Shown here in pieces: positions 44,826-56,217 of a stretch of DNA of 64,000 nt. The position numbers and the translations under genes were made by a program. The stretch covers positions 2,128,583-2,192,582 of the forward strand of contig NW_006768765.1 of NCBI RefSeq assembly GCF_000204055.1, given 5' to 3'. The notes beneath the pieces were generated by a model. That model was not told where the DNA came from. It saw only the letters and a list, made by a program, of their open reading frames with translations, and ran no database searches. This DNA is from Melampsora larici-populina 98AG31. Its lineage: Eukaryota; Basidiomycota; Pucciniomycetes; Pucciniales; Melampsoraceae. The number at the start of each line of letters is the position of its first letter. The first letter of the stretch is position 1.

Positions 44826-46261
44826 CTAAGTACTATGATTCTTCGCCCACCAACCCATCTGCACTTTATACTTTGTAATCCACTCAGGGATCTGGCTAGG
44901 GAAAACCGCGTCTACAATCTTTTTGTTGTATATTTCAGGAAATGGAATTAATCGGGGACCAAATCCTAAACTGACGAAATGCATTCCATCGACAAAGGCC
45001 AAGATTATGGGATCGTTGTTGTTGGGTGATGTGCGATAAGGAAAAAACGTGAAACAATTCACTTCATGAGGATCCAAACATACCACTGGGCACTTGTAAG
45101 TACTTGCGATGACATAGCCGAGGTATGGCATGCGCATCCAGAAATCCCGAGTACATACCGGTCCCTGGGGTTGCAGACGAAAAAGCAGATCATCCACGGT
45201 CTCTGCAGCAAAAGGTTTAGAATGGCGAGTGATCCTTCGTGGCCTGGTACTTTCTGGAGTTGAAAGTAGTTTTTCGTGGGCCTCCCTGTTGAAAGATAGC
45301 TCCTCGTGCAATTGATGACGAATTAAAACATAAGAGTCTGTCGTGTGAATCTTGAGGGCTTGTGCAATGGCGTAGTAGCCACAATTACCATAAGCGGGTG
45401 GATTGAATACTGAATTGATGTATGGAACAATGAATTGGGGTAATTGCTTCAAAACGAGATTGTCGGAACCAGCGTTTACAGAGGCAATGGAATGTGAACT
45501 AGACTTTGTGGCAGCTATCGAATTTGACAAGGTTGATGATTGAGAATGACCTTTCTGTGTTTGGGTTTCTTTGATGGATTGCTTATTTGGGGCACGTTGC
45601 GTATGATCTGGCATTGGAAAGACCACTGAACCATAGGCTCGACTGGCCTCGAGAGTTGCTTGTACCTCAGGATCCGTGCGATCTAATTTGAGATCTTCTG
45701 CGATTAAACATAAAGAAGTTTCTGGAATAAGGACTTGACGCAAGAAGTAGTCTGGAGTGAGAGGGGCTGATTTGTGTGAATGCAGATAATGCTCTGAAGT
45801 TTGGTCCGTCTTGAACAGTGACTCTAGCGTGTTCACAATAATTTCATATCCCTGATAGCCATAACTGACCAAGAAAAGAATAATCAGAAAGTGCGCTCAG
45901 GCCTAAAGCAGAACAGCAAGTACGTACTATCCTGGTTGCTCGACCTCAAACGTTCCTAACTGCCCAGCAGTGCTGAAAACCTGCCTACCCTTGCTTTTGC
46001 TTTTAATCTTCGCACTTTCAAAATAATTCGACTTTTTCTTTTTGTTGATTATGTCGGCCAGGAGTGTGGTATGATTTTTGATTCGACTAGGTAATCATAA
46101 GGTGTTAGTTATCAAGATGTGACTTCAGATCAAGACGTGACATAGACCAACTCTTCTAATATATCAAAATCTATTTCGGTTGGCCATCCCTTGCTGACAC
46201 CAAGAGGGATAGTAACGAGTTCGGCGTTATGCAGATTACAAAATTCCGCGGTTTGGTGAAA
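44826..46261 (-). CDS. MULE C-terminal exons: OTU-like cysteine protease
   Basis: Three exons: 46261 to about 46152 (FHQTAEFCNLHNAELVTIPL), 46086-45928 (Lys/Ser-rich) and 45864-44826. The last exon has NPPAYGNCGYYAIAQALKIH (OTU catalytic Cys) and IILAFVDGMHFVSLGF (catalytic His), with a Trp/Asp-containing C-terminus. OTU domains cleave ubiquitin-type conjugates; in this element the domain is part of the transposase polypeptide rather than a separate gene. Confidence 0.8.
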
Positions 46262-46321
46262 CTATCATACATAAATGTCAACGCACAAAACCGTGACAAA
46301 GAAATATTCAAATGCACTTAC

Positions 46322-46870
46322 AGGAAGGGACTTCGCACCCGCATGTCCAATACCTGGGCGCACATTAGGCAGGGCGAGTAGTTCAGCCTTCAACTGGAGA
46401 AGCTTGTCTGAGGGAGCTTCAGGCAAGGGATCGTCACAGAAGGGACAGAGGTTGTCTTCGTTTTCAGGTTCCGATTCAGGTTCGGATTCACATAAGTCAA
46501 AAGAAACTTCAGAGAGTTGATCAAAAAAGTCGGCGTCCAATGCTGGCACGTTTGATCCGGGCATCGCGCTTGATGAGGCGACCGCTGATGATGTCGATTT
46601 CTCCAACTTTGGTTTGATGCTGGATGCTCGGGTGGGACAGGTGGTAATGTTGTGACCCGCAGTTGAGCAGAGGCTGCATTTGATAACTCGAGGACGTTTG
46701 TTGGCTTCAGCTAACTCGAACTCCGACTTCCATCGACCTTCAGGAGACACTTGACGTTTGCCGGTATTAGCGCGTGGTCGACCTCGAGTATCTAGTTTCA
46801 CTTCGGCGTTCAGAATGGGAACAAGAGAGTATCGTGCGGTCTCAAGAAGGCTAATTTCCCCGTACAACTT
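46322..46870 (-). CDS. MULE exon tail: zinc knuckle segment after the TGA
   Basis: Same frame as the transposase core, downstream of the TGA. Basic linker (RPRANTGKRQVSPEGRWKSE), CCHC knuckle CSLCSTAGHNITTC (C-x2-C-x4-H-x4-C), an acidic stretch, and CPFCDDPLP. Ends at a GTAAGT donor. Confidence 0.75.
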
Positions 46871-46873
46871 TCA

Positions 46874-48561
46874 AAGTGTATGTTCAGGTAATTCAAGTAG
46901 CTGATTAAACTTAGAGCGTGCAGCACTAACAAGACCTTTGTAAGTGGTTGGTGGTACTTCGATAAGTAGTTTCCACTGGTTGTGTACAAGGTCTGGAGAT
47001 AGATAGTCACAATTATCACGTGCTGTAGCAATGTCATGTGAGCATGGCAGGCCCCAAGCCCCTCTGAACGTATTAGTGCAAGGTTTTTGGAGGCTGTCGG
47101 GTAATAAATCATATTGACACTTGAGTTTCTTGAGAGCGTAATGAGACACCAGACCATTCAGTTCTTTGAAAAATCCTGGAAGGCCTTGAAGGGTCTTGGT
47201 CCTTTCAATACCAACTGAGACTAGGATTTCGCTCCTTTGATGTTCCTCGAAACGTTTGAAAGAATTGAAACACGTTAGGAAGTCGTTATTGCGCCCTTCT
47301 AAAAACCGTTTTGCTTGAAAATGAGTTCCTTCAACTCGAGAGGTGGAGGAATTTCCGAAGTGAGGTGTCTTGGATGTGAATAATGCAACAAATTTGTCGG
47401 TCCTTTTAAGCCACGTATTTTGCAGGTAATCATAAACATCATGAGCTTTGGCCACATTGGTTACAGCTTCAAGATTCGCATCGTAATCTTCCTTAGTACT
47501 TGAGGCAACAAAGATATTCCAAATTTTGATGAAATCCGTCCATTCAGCCTCAGAAAACTTGTTCTTACAATTTTTTGCTACATTAATGTTGATATGCCAC
47601 ACGCATAAGATGTGTACAGCATTTGGAAATACTTTGGCGATTGCATTGAATAGCGCGGGTTCTGAATCGGTGGCGAAAGTTTGTGGTAGTTGAACATTTG
47701 AGGAGTCTTCTTCGTTTTGGAATACTACATCTTTTAGCTGGTTAAGAGCCCATTCATATTGAGCGGTTACTTCACTGTTCAAGAAACACATCGCTACGGT
47801 GAAAGACCGATTAGTGTTTGTTGTTCCAACAATATGTAGTAGGGGTAAATTGAATCGGTTCGTTTTGTAGGTGCAGTCGAGGGTGAGAACCGTTGGAAAT
47901 CGACGGGCTAAAGAGATGCCAGATGGGCTAGCAAAGAACAGATTGAGCAAGGTGCCATCTGACAAGGTTAAAGTCCGGTGGGCCCAATGACTAGCAGTGA
48001 TCAAGTCGAACAACCCCTGGATAGGGGTTCGACCGTTGAGCCAGTTGTCACGCAGTCGAGATCGGACATTATGTATATCGCGTACCAACGGCTGAGAACC
48101 CGGTTCCACGTTGATAATGGAACGGATCTGGGCAGCGCGACATCCGATGGACAATAGAAGGTCAATTTTTTGAACCACGTGAGGCTGAAATCTTTGGTAG
48201 ATGGCCATGTTGTTGGGTTTTTGAAAAGGAGGGTGGTTGTGTACCAGCTTGGAGGCTTTCTTGATGTCTTGAGTGACTACCCATCGGTCCAGACTGGATC
48301 TGTAGTTAAGGGAAACCTCAAAAGTACAACCGGTCTTCTTCGATGATGAAGACCGGATGTGAGCTACAGATGGGACCGCATGGCCGAGAGAGCATCGGAG
48401 ATAAACCCTGAGGGTGTGCGAATCGTGGGTCTTATGACTCTTGATGGCAAGAGCATAACCTTGATGTCGGGCGACAGCGTTGAGATACATCAATCCATTT
48501 TCCATCTCTACGAATGCCTTCCCAGTTTTCGGTCCCATTAGCAAGCGTACGGGCACTGCCC
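46874..48561 (-). CDS. MULE exon: DDE transposase core
   Basis: After PVRLLMGPKTGKAFVEMENG comes a FAR1/GCM-like region (KKTGCTFEVSLNYRSS..VVTQDIKKASKLVHNHPP). The MULE catalytic triad candidates are Asp in LTLDCTYKTNRF, Asp in FATDSEPALFNAI and Glu in SRVEGTHFQAKRFL; VHILCVWHININ is the conserved His region. A SWIM-like FRGAWGLPCSHDI follows. The frame stops at a TGA but the same frame continues directly into the zinc-knuckle segment. Confidence 0.85.
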
Positions 48562-48670
48562 CTAATGATTGTAAGGACAAAGATAATCAGATGACGGAAT
48601 TAGCGAATGAGAAAGAAAAACTTCCAAAGAAAGATGCGACTGGAAAGACGAAAAGGTAATGTGTACATAC

Positions 48671-49475
48671 CAATTGGAGGCCACTCGTCATCTCTTTCAT
48701 CAGGAATGACGTGAGCACCTTCGTCAGTTTCTTCAATCACCGTTGCAGTTGAACTTAAATCGATTTCGGTAGCTGGGTTCAAGTCCACTGGATTTAACGT
48801 TGTGTCATCAGTGACGCGTGATGGTGCTTTGGCGAGTTCGATCAAGGCAGTGGTTGATGACAATGTGACAGGAGTTTCAGAACTAGTGTAAGTCGTATGA
48901 TTGGTGTTTCCAGAAGTCGAATTCTCAACTGGTGACAAGTTCGTGTTGATGGAATAGTGATTCGGATAGGGTACAGAATGATGTTGAACTTGCGAATAAG
49001 TCTGTTGACCAGGGGAACAATTGGGTGGTCGCCAATAGCTAGATTCAAAGGAAGGTTGGTTACCCTCCATCATTCCAGCATGCAAATACATGCTGGGAGG
49101 TGGAGGAGGAGGATGGTTTGGGTGTATGTAATTAGGAATAGGATAGTGAGGTTGATTCGGTGGTTGTGGGCAATTTGGATGAGGAGGAGGGTTTGGAATA
49201 AGAAAGTTCGGATGAGGATAGTTGGGTTGATGATGATACAAAAAGTTACTGTAGTTCGGTTGAGAATAGTGGTTCGGTGGATACAAGTTTCCAGGTGGAG
49301 GATAGGAGGTTCCAGGTGGATGTTGAGTATACTGGTTATGAGCACCAGTAGGATGAGGGAAAGGCGGTTGAGTTGATATCGGTTCGGCCTTACTGGGATC
49401 TGCTTGGAGCAATTGAGTTGACAACTGTACAGGATGCTCCGTTGTCGGATGTGGGGAGCCTGCAGTTTGGTGGGA
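48671..49475 (-). CDS. MULE exon: His/Pro-rich N-terminal region
   Basis: Low-complexity frame rich in Pro, Asn, His and Tyr (YPHPNFLIPNPPPHPNCPQP), followed by an acidic segment ending DERDDEWPPI at a GTATGT donor. No catalytic features. It precedes the transposase exon with a 109-nt intron. Confidence 0.7.
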
Positions 49476-49755
49476 CAGGACCCTGGAATGCCCCTGCCGA
49501 GGTATCTGTCGAAAACGTAGCAGAAAATCTCCGGTCTTCATTCTTTTCGGGCCGGATTGCTACGTTTTTGGTCAGATGCCTACACCGGTTTTCCATTTTT
49601 GGAGGCCAGATTGCTACGTTTCTGGTCAGATACCTTCATACAACGGGTTTCTTATAAAAAATCAACAAAAAGCGCCATTTGATCCTTTGCACAGAGCCAA
49701 CAAAACAATTGAAGCTATTACAACAGGAACGAAGAGACAAAATTGAAGAAAACAA

Positions 49756-50676
49756 TCACGGGTTATTTTTTCCTTTCCCCTTTGGCTGCCCACGAGATTT
49801 TTTATTGGATGTAAGAAGGCGAATGCGTTCTTTTTCAAATGCATTCAAATATGCAGGTATGTTTAGATTAGTAAGCATTTGACAAATCACTTTAGGTAGT
49901 GAAAAGCATCCGTCTGCAAATTCCACTATGTTGGACCCGCTTGAAGGCTTGAAAACGTAGACTACACTTGTAGCCTCAAGGTGACCAAAAGTCCATTGAC
50001 TTTTTGGTGATTTTGGTGGGGCAGTGCTTGCAATTGGATAATCGGGGTTGAAATACAATATCTGAGTGGATATGTATGAAAGTCCGCTGAGAGTTGTGGC
50101 TGATTTGACCCATGCATGATTGCCAGAGCCGGACATGTGCTGATATACGGTCAGAATCTTGGCGAGGTACAGCTTCTGTGTATATCCAAATCATCCAGAT
50201 GATCAGAAGTCTTGAAACAAGAATATACATATGTGCATTTCTAAACAACTCACTGCGTTATTGATCAGAAGGACAAACTTCCCATGTTCCAAAGGATTGT
50301 CTGTGCTAACTTGACCGCCACCGAGATCGATATCTGTTGGAAAGTCGTCAACAGTTGAGGTGTTACGGATGACATCAGCTAGTCGAAGCTTTGAGGTGAT
50401 ATTCCAGCGATGCAATCGAGTGGTTGCTGAAGAAACAGCTTCGTGGTTCTTCATCATAACTGCCACCAATTTACTACACATGCTTGGCTTCAATTGTTCT
50501 GCTTCAGAGGCCGTGAGATTGATAGCGATGTCCGAAACCGTTTGTTTAGCTCGCTCATTTCCATGGCCTTTGGAGACCTGACTATCATGGGATTCTCGGA
50601 TGCGAAGCATAGCTGTGGCATTGAGTTTGCATCCACTTTCGATCCAATCAACAAGCGCTTCAGTGGACCCAGGCAA
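49756..50676 (-). CDS. TE-borne hypothetical protein
   Basis: Exon 1 ends at 50254 after KFVLLINNA; exon 2 is 50175-49756, beginning KLYLAKILTVYQHMSGSGNH and ending in a basic tail (SNKKSRGQPKGKGKNNP). Together at least 300 residues in one frame. The start is unclear: the first in-frame ATG gives MLRIRESHD, and an upstream TGA suggests a missing 5' exon. Similar proteins occur near basidiomycete transposons to my recollection, but I cannot assign a function. Confidence 0.5.
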
Positions 50677-50707
50677 TATTCAGGGCAGAAGTCCCATCTC
50701 CTGTGGC

Positions 50708-50738
50708 GCTGTCAAGCTATAGAAAGCTTGACAGCGCA
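50708..50738. repeat. Hairpin GCGCTGTCAAGCT / AGCTTGACAGCGC
   Basis: A 13-bp perfect inverted repeat with a 5-6 nt loop, near the 5' side of the nested element's gene. Confidence 0.75.
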
Positions 50739-51661
50739 GAATCAATATCTGTCTAGATCTGTCAAGACCAGGCCAAGAGAGGCTGGGACTAGCCGGGACT
50801 AGACTTATGAAACAGAGGAGAACAGGCTAGAATAGGCGCACTCAAGGCTTTCAAGGGGGTTACCTAAAAATGGCAATCGGCAATCAATTGCTACGTTTTA
50901 GGTGAGATACCTAAAACTCATGACCCATGATTGCTACGTTTTTGGTCAGATAGCTTGCCACTAATTTTTCCAAATTTCTACGTTTTTGACAGATACATCG
51001 CCAAAATTTTAGCCAAAATTGCTACGTTTTTCGACAGGCCCCTCGGTAGGAGCATTCCAGGGTCCTGGTGGGACATAGCGGAAGTGGTGCGAATGAATTG
51101 GAACGACTGGGAATCTAGAACTATGTATGTCCGGAACTATGTGAACTGAATACAAGAGCTGGTACAAGTACTTGGACGTGGAAATGTGTGTAAGGTTTGG
51201 TTGAGTTGAAGGAAAGAGAGTGATGTGGATGTGATTAGTGGATGTGATTAGTGGATGAAATTGAATGAAAGTAGAAGTGGAAAATAGGACAAGGGAGAAG
51301 GGGATTCCACGAACATCAGCAGACACATATACCTCACGTAGAGCTGGGTGCTATCTGGTGGCCAACATCCGAAAACACAAGGGCCGGTCCAGGCTTCAAA
51401 TATCTTAGTAGCCCCTTCCAAAGTTATTTGACATGTTTATTGCCCGATTGAGGAAGGAAGGGGCTCAAAGGGAGGAAATGGGGGCTCAAGGTAAGTAGAT
51501 AGGGCTCATATTGTCGGAATGAGCCTTCCCAAGAAGCCCTCGAGGTCCGTCTCTGCAAAAGTTTTGCAGGGGAATCTCGGGTTTTGTCGGGTCACACGGG
51601 TATTACCCGAAAATAAAGGGGGCTACGGATATTCTCTAGGGGGCGCTAAATAGTGGGATCC

Positions 51662-54338
51662 TAAATTTTTCACTAAACCTCCGTTACTATTGATTTAAGA
51701 GATTTAAATTATGAATTAAATTATGCTGTGCTGAATGAACTATGATTCATCCTGATCTGACAATTTGGCATATGTAATTTGTCAAAAACCTTCATTTGTG
51801 ATGATTTTTACACCTTTCCACCTCTTATCATGGCTAATATCAATTTCTTCTTCATCATAAGATCATTGTGGATCAATCAAGTCATAAGAATAACTTTAAA
51901 AATCATTATAAAACTCTTGGCAACCAATAAATCCCTCAATGACATCATTACACACAAATAAATCCTGTAGTACCCTTGCTTACCATCCTTGTTTTTCCCT
52001 CTTTCTTGATCAACTTCACTCCTCCCTTATCAATACTCATGATCAAGGTTTTTGCTGAATAATATAATCCTTCTATTGCATATTACAGCCTTCTTGAACC
52101 CTCAAACTAAATATTAATACCCTAAACATCATTTACCAACACAATATACCTATATTTTGAATAATTTTATATATTAATTTATTTTTCTTCTTCCTGATTA
52201 TGATCTTATGAATGAAATTGAATAAACTTGACTTAAATAGATTGCAATTCTGAAAGAATCATAATGAAACTAAAATAATATCACAAAAAGATGAAAAAAA
52301 ACACAACTTTTGCACTAAAAACCCCAAATTGACTATTGATGTGATTCTTGATTACTCCTACAAATTGATCATCACAACACAATGTCAAATTTACACAAGG
52401 GGTAGATTCAGAGATAGTGGAGGTTTGATGTGCATATGGCAAGTCTTTGGGAGGGGTTGGCTTAGAGAATTGTGGCATAATGCAAACAAGTTAATTGTCA
52501 GGTCTGAAGCAGGAAAATAGTAAATAAGAGGATTATATTGAGAGTCAGAACAAGTGGAATAAAGAAACAAGGAAATACTCAAGGTACATAAAAGAGGAAA
52601 CTCACCGCTTGCTGTAAAACAAATCCTGAACTCTGATATTCTTCATCATATTGGAGTTCACAAACTCAAGAGCTGGTAGAAAGCTCTTGATGTGAAGATC
52701 CATTGACTGAGCCATGGATCTCTTGAGAGATCAAATATTTGCTTTGAAGGTATAAAAGTGAAGCCACACCGTCTGAAGTCAGGTGTTGTCCACCAAATTA
52801 GATCAGTGAGCCAATTTGGAGATCAAAGGAATATGATGTTGAGAAGATTGAGGTTGGAGGAAATGTGGATAACATGCTCAAGTAGTATATTGTCACTTAG
52901 GATATCATAATATGGTATGATATCCTAGTCCACCTTGTTTGGGTGAGATACTCATGCAAACAAGGTGTGTGCTTGATTGGGGATACATATCATGAGTACT
53001 GGGGCGCAGCGGAGGGGGCACCCATGAGTGTGTGATACTCAAGTGTACTGATATGTGGGTACATAATACAGCTGACCTGTACAACTCTGTCCTTGACTCA
53101 CAGAATTTGGATACTCAGCCATGTGGTCCAAAACCATTGAAAGTGGGTATGAGCTCAGGCTGGGGGTGTGTCCTTTTCTCAAAAGGTGGGCTGGCTCAAC
53201 AACTGCGCCTAGGCACCACTGGGCCTGTTAGGTGTGCCTTTGTGGTCAAGACCAACTTTTTCTGACAAGGATGGGGGGATTTTGGGGATTACATTAAGGT
53301 GTAATTCATCAAATAACTTCTTGATTCCACTCCTCCCGGCTTTTAACTGAGTTGAATGCTGATTTTATCATTTCCAACCAAACAATGGCACAATTTTAGT
53401 TAGACTCAATGTAACCAAGCAATTCCCCTGACCAGGGAACAGTCCACCCCAGCATAGTACTTTTGGGTGTGCCTGCCTACTTTCTGAGTTTTCTGGGCGC
53501 AATGTGCCCCCAGCCTGATTATGAGCTGGGTACACTCATACCCACACCTGCATCCCTGGGTTCAACTCTGTTCAACTATAGATTTCACAAATACAGCATA
53601 GGAGCCGGGTTTTTAGCTAGTGGCACTTTTGCTTTCAAAGAACTGCCAACATTGCTCATATGGCAGCAGAGCCATATGTCTGGCGCCTGTATAGTGTACT
53701 ACAACAGTAAAGGCAGTGCACATGGATGATAGCTGGCAAGATAAAAATATCCAGATGAAATCCTTGTGAAGAAATGACAAGGCTATTTTAAACATTGATC
53801 TGGAGTGACCAGAAATACTATATACTATGTATATAAAGCACTCAAAGTGTAATAGACATTGTTCAACTCCCCTTTCTTTGCACAGATCAAATTATCAGCC
53901 GGTATTATCTTTCCAGATGAAGATTCACAGTATGAACATGAAGTATCTCATACTTGAAAAAGGGCTCCCAGCAAAGATTGTATTATGATCAAATGTGAAT
54001 GATTTGTCTGTTCTATTGTAAGATTCTACTTCAGTCCCAGTCAAATTTGTAATGCAAGTCAGGAAAATTACCTTTACTTCCATCAAAACACATTTCCAAA
54101 GTGCAGGGTCAAGGATCCGGTTTAAGTCTTGCAGAACAAATCTCACATCAAATGAGCATAGGCCTCTATTCGTTTTGGGCTTCGGTAATAGCATGCTACA
54201 ACAAAGCTTCATTCTTCACAGGAGCTATACAACAATGCTGTATTGTACATGGAAAATTATTAAGCAACGAGGAAGATACTTTTAAAATCAGCTGGCAGTT
54301 TCAGTGCTCTAGAATCTTCACCGGTCCTGAAGAGACAT
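51662..54338. other. Unassigned AT-rich region with hairpins
   Basis: No supported gene. Two adjacent inverted repeats occur at 52898-52927 (AGGATATCAT..ATGATATCCT) and 52931-52967 (CACCTTGTTTG..CAAACAAGGTG). Weak inverted similarity joins 53138-53200 with 53465-53550. Plus-strand frames at 53463-53729 and 54101-54379 are not recognisable. Confidence 0.35.
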
Positions 54339-55144
54339 CTATTCATCAAACCAAGTCAAAGGGTCTTCTTGACGCATGATTGCTCGATAATCAACTATTG
54401 ATCCGTTCTCTTTCACCTCCTCTGTCAATATAGCGTGTAAAATCACGTCTGACATCTCATTGCCAGGTGGATCGTGCAACCTACAAGGTGATCCGATGTA
54501 GTTAGCAATGAGAAACATCGATCAAATGTGGGCACAGATAACGATTTTTTGCTGACCTAACATGAATGAATCCAAACCCATCTTCATCCTTCACAGCTGG
54601 GATTCTGATCTTCCCAAACACCACGGTTCCATAGCTAGTCTGCCCCGATCTAATTGAGGTCAAATCGTGCTTGATGCTAAAATCCGTCAAGTCATGATCC
54701 GAGATTCCTTGAGACCTAGCGAACATTCGAGGCTAAGAATGAGAGCTAGGAACGTTATTGATTTAAACTTGGTAAAACGGAAGTCAAGAGATACAATGGG
54801 TCTGGAATGAAGTCGACATAAGGAACCTAAGGCTACCTCGTGGTTATCCCAATGACGCCGTAGCCTGATCAATTCGCGTTTGATTTTTGAAGAAACGTGC
54901 TCAAAGATTCGGAGACCTCGTTCCTGAACAACAAATTATACCAAGCAAATATGGATTAGCGTTCGGATCATTTTGATTCCTCAGATAGTCATGGAGAGGC
55001 GAGTCTTTAGAACCGAATTGAATCCCTGTAGGAATTAATCACTCCAGACGACACTCTCAACCTCGAAGAGAATGACCCAAATGGGCTTACATCTGGACTA
55101 TGAGTTTCATTCAGAGGTTTGGTCAAAGTATCCTCAGTTGTCAT
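54339..55144 (-). CDS. Unidentified conserved-looking protein, 152 aa, four exons
   Basis: Exons 55144-55091, 54923-54837, 54732-54557 and 54480-54339 (459 nt). N-terminal helix LRIFEHVSSKIKRELIRLRR, then a beta-rich region: TSYGTVVFGKIRIP, GFGFIHVRLHDPPG, VILHAILTEE, YRAIMRQEDPLTWFDE at the C-terminus. I do not recognise the family; the strand pattern and acidic C-terminus suggest a small intracellular domain. The first intron (167 nt) includes an open stretch that could be an alternative exon but would introduce a stop. Head-to-head with the H-protein gene 295 bp away. Confidence 0.65.
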
Positions 55145-55439
55145 GTTGGTGTGTGATCATGGGGGCGTAATGTGAAGTTGCATTCAGGTCCCAGGATTTC
55201 CGATTTGATCGATGGAGAGCTTCATCGGGTCGGGTGCACAGCTCGGCCGGAAGTCCGAGTCGGTCCATGTACTTACATGTGGTATTTGGTCAATTGACTG
55301 TATGTCTAAAAATAAATTTATCCGAACAAGAAGTTCAAATCTTCAAAATTTGGTTTCAGCCTTATCAGTCAGTGCCTATTTCATCCAACTTTTTCTAGTT
55401 AGCTTATCAAATTTTGGCTACTTCCCTCATCATATCATC
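55145..55439. promoter_or_regulatory. Divergent promoter between the 152-aa protein and GCSH
   Basis: 295 bp separate two divergent start codons, so both promoters must share or overlap this interval. No TATA consensus stands out. Confidence 0.4.
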
Positions 55440-56217
55440 ATGTTCACCTTCGCAATTCGACCAGCTCTTCGTACTCTTTTACCGGCCAAACAAGCATTGA
55501 AGTTTCCTTGCCCTCGATCGATCTCAATCACTGCAACTCGGTTCGCAATTAGTGGGCATACATCCTGATTTTTTTCGCCGTAGGGCGAACCTTCCGCACG
55601 GCCAAAGAGCCTTTGTAATCTATTTTGAAAGCGCACATTCGAAATTGATTATATCGGTCTCCATTGCTTGCTTACAATCAATTACAGCAAAGGGATATAC
55701 GAAGGAGCACGAATGGGTATCTTTCGATGACAGTACTCAAGTTGCTACTATCGGTATTACAGATTACGCACAGAAAAGTCTCGGGGATGTGGTTTTCGTA
55801 GAGACTCCCGAGTTAGAAATTCAAGTGGCACAAGGAGGTATGGTTTGAGCTCTTGATAAATATGTGGAATTTCGTTCTGATTTGTTTTCTTTGATCCGTG
55901 ATAAATCAACAGACCAAATGGGCGCGGTGGAAAGTGTCAAGGCTGCATCTGATATCTATGCACCAGTATCCGGTGTTGTTACGGAGGTTAACACCAAGCT
56001 GCTTGATCAAGCTAGCTTGATTAACACAAGCCCAGAGGCAGAAGGTTTGCTATTTTTGTTTCCATTCCAACAACTGAATAATCAAGAATCTCATCTCACT
56101 GAAACACTTGGTTGACTAGGTTGGATTGCCAAGATTCATTTAATTTCTCCTCAAGAAGTTGATGGCTTACTCTCCGAAAAAGCATACGAGGCCCATTGCG
56201 AAGGATCAGACCACTAA
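55440..56217 (+). CDS. GCV3: Glycine cleavage system H protein, mitochondrial
   Basis: Exons 55440-55551, 55688-55837, 55913-56044 and 56120-56217 (492 nt, 163 residues). The N-terminus is Arg/Ser/Leu-rich without acids ([20 protein letters not shown]), a mitochondrial presequence. The core is diagnostic: [54 protein letters not shown] with the lipoylated Lys97, and [21 protein letters not shown] protein carries the aminomethyl group between the P, T and L proteins in glycine catabolism and one-carbon supply. Splicing after ..RFAI joins codon-split Thr to KGYTKEH. Length fits the family with presequence. Confidence 0.9.

Larger units (their letters stand above)
49505..51038. repeat. Subterminal TGCTACGTTTTTGGTCAGATA-type repeats
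   Basis: Seven related copies: inverted at 49508-49528, direct at about 49557, 49611, 50889, 50931, 50979 and 51019. They cluster within 170 bp of each end, as transposase-binding repeats often do. Confidence 0.75.
49476..51067 (-). mobile_element. Element nested in the MULE start codon region
   Basis: 1592 bp with inverted ends CAGGACCCTGGAATGC / GCATTCCAGGGTCCTG extending about 48 bp, flanked by GTGGGA (49470-49475, 51068-51073). Subterminal TGCTACGTTT(T)GGTCAGATA-like repeats sit near both ends. It encodes a two-exon protein that is not a recognisable transposase. A 6-bp duplication does not point clearly to a superfamily. Confidence 0.75.
44826..51076 (-). pseudogene. Complete MULE gene: Pro-rich, MULE transposase, zinc knuckle, OTU
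   Basis: Exons in order: ATG 51076 to 51068, [insertion], 49475-48671, 48561-46322, 46261 to about 46152, 46086-45928, 45864-44826. Splice phases agree throughout. Domains: His/Pro/Asn-rich N-terminus, FAR1-like DNA-binding region, MULE DDE domain, SWIM-like CxH, CCHC zinc knuckle and a C-terminal OTU-like cysteine protease. Two lesions inactivate it: the nested element after codon 3 and an in-frame TGA at 46873-46871. MULEs with fused cysteine protease domains are known from plants (Kaonashi type, Ulp1-like) and OTU versions occur in fungi; the protease role in transposition is unknown. Confidence 0.75.
44333..51661 (-). mobile_element. MULE with OTU-protease-containing transposase
   Basis: Terminal inverted repeats start GGATCCCACTATTTAGCGCC at 44333 and the mirror ends at 51661; similarity continues over about 44 bp (TATCCG.AGCCCCC). 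They enclose one multi-exon transposase gene on the minus strand. No clear 9-bp target duplication is visible (TTTGATAAT versus TAAATTTTT). A 1.6-kb element (49476-51067) is nested inside. Confidence 0.8.

Noticed and set aside
44502..44951. Overlapping frames next to the MULE end
   Set aside because: Low-complexity, on both strands, in the 3' region of the MULE; no family features.
48957..49376. Plus-strand 139-codon Arg/Trp-rich frame
   Set aside because: Antisense shadow of the Pro/His-rich MULE exon; composition is fully explained by the repeat-like minus-strand codons.
54937..55020. Possible extra exon (SKDSPLHDYLRNQNDPNANP) in the 152-aa gene
   Set aside because: It would leave an 18-nt intron on one side, and the frame required by both neighbours meets a TGA; treating the whole stretch as one intron keeps phase.
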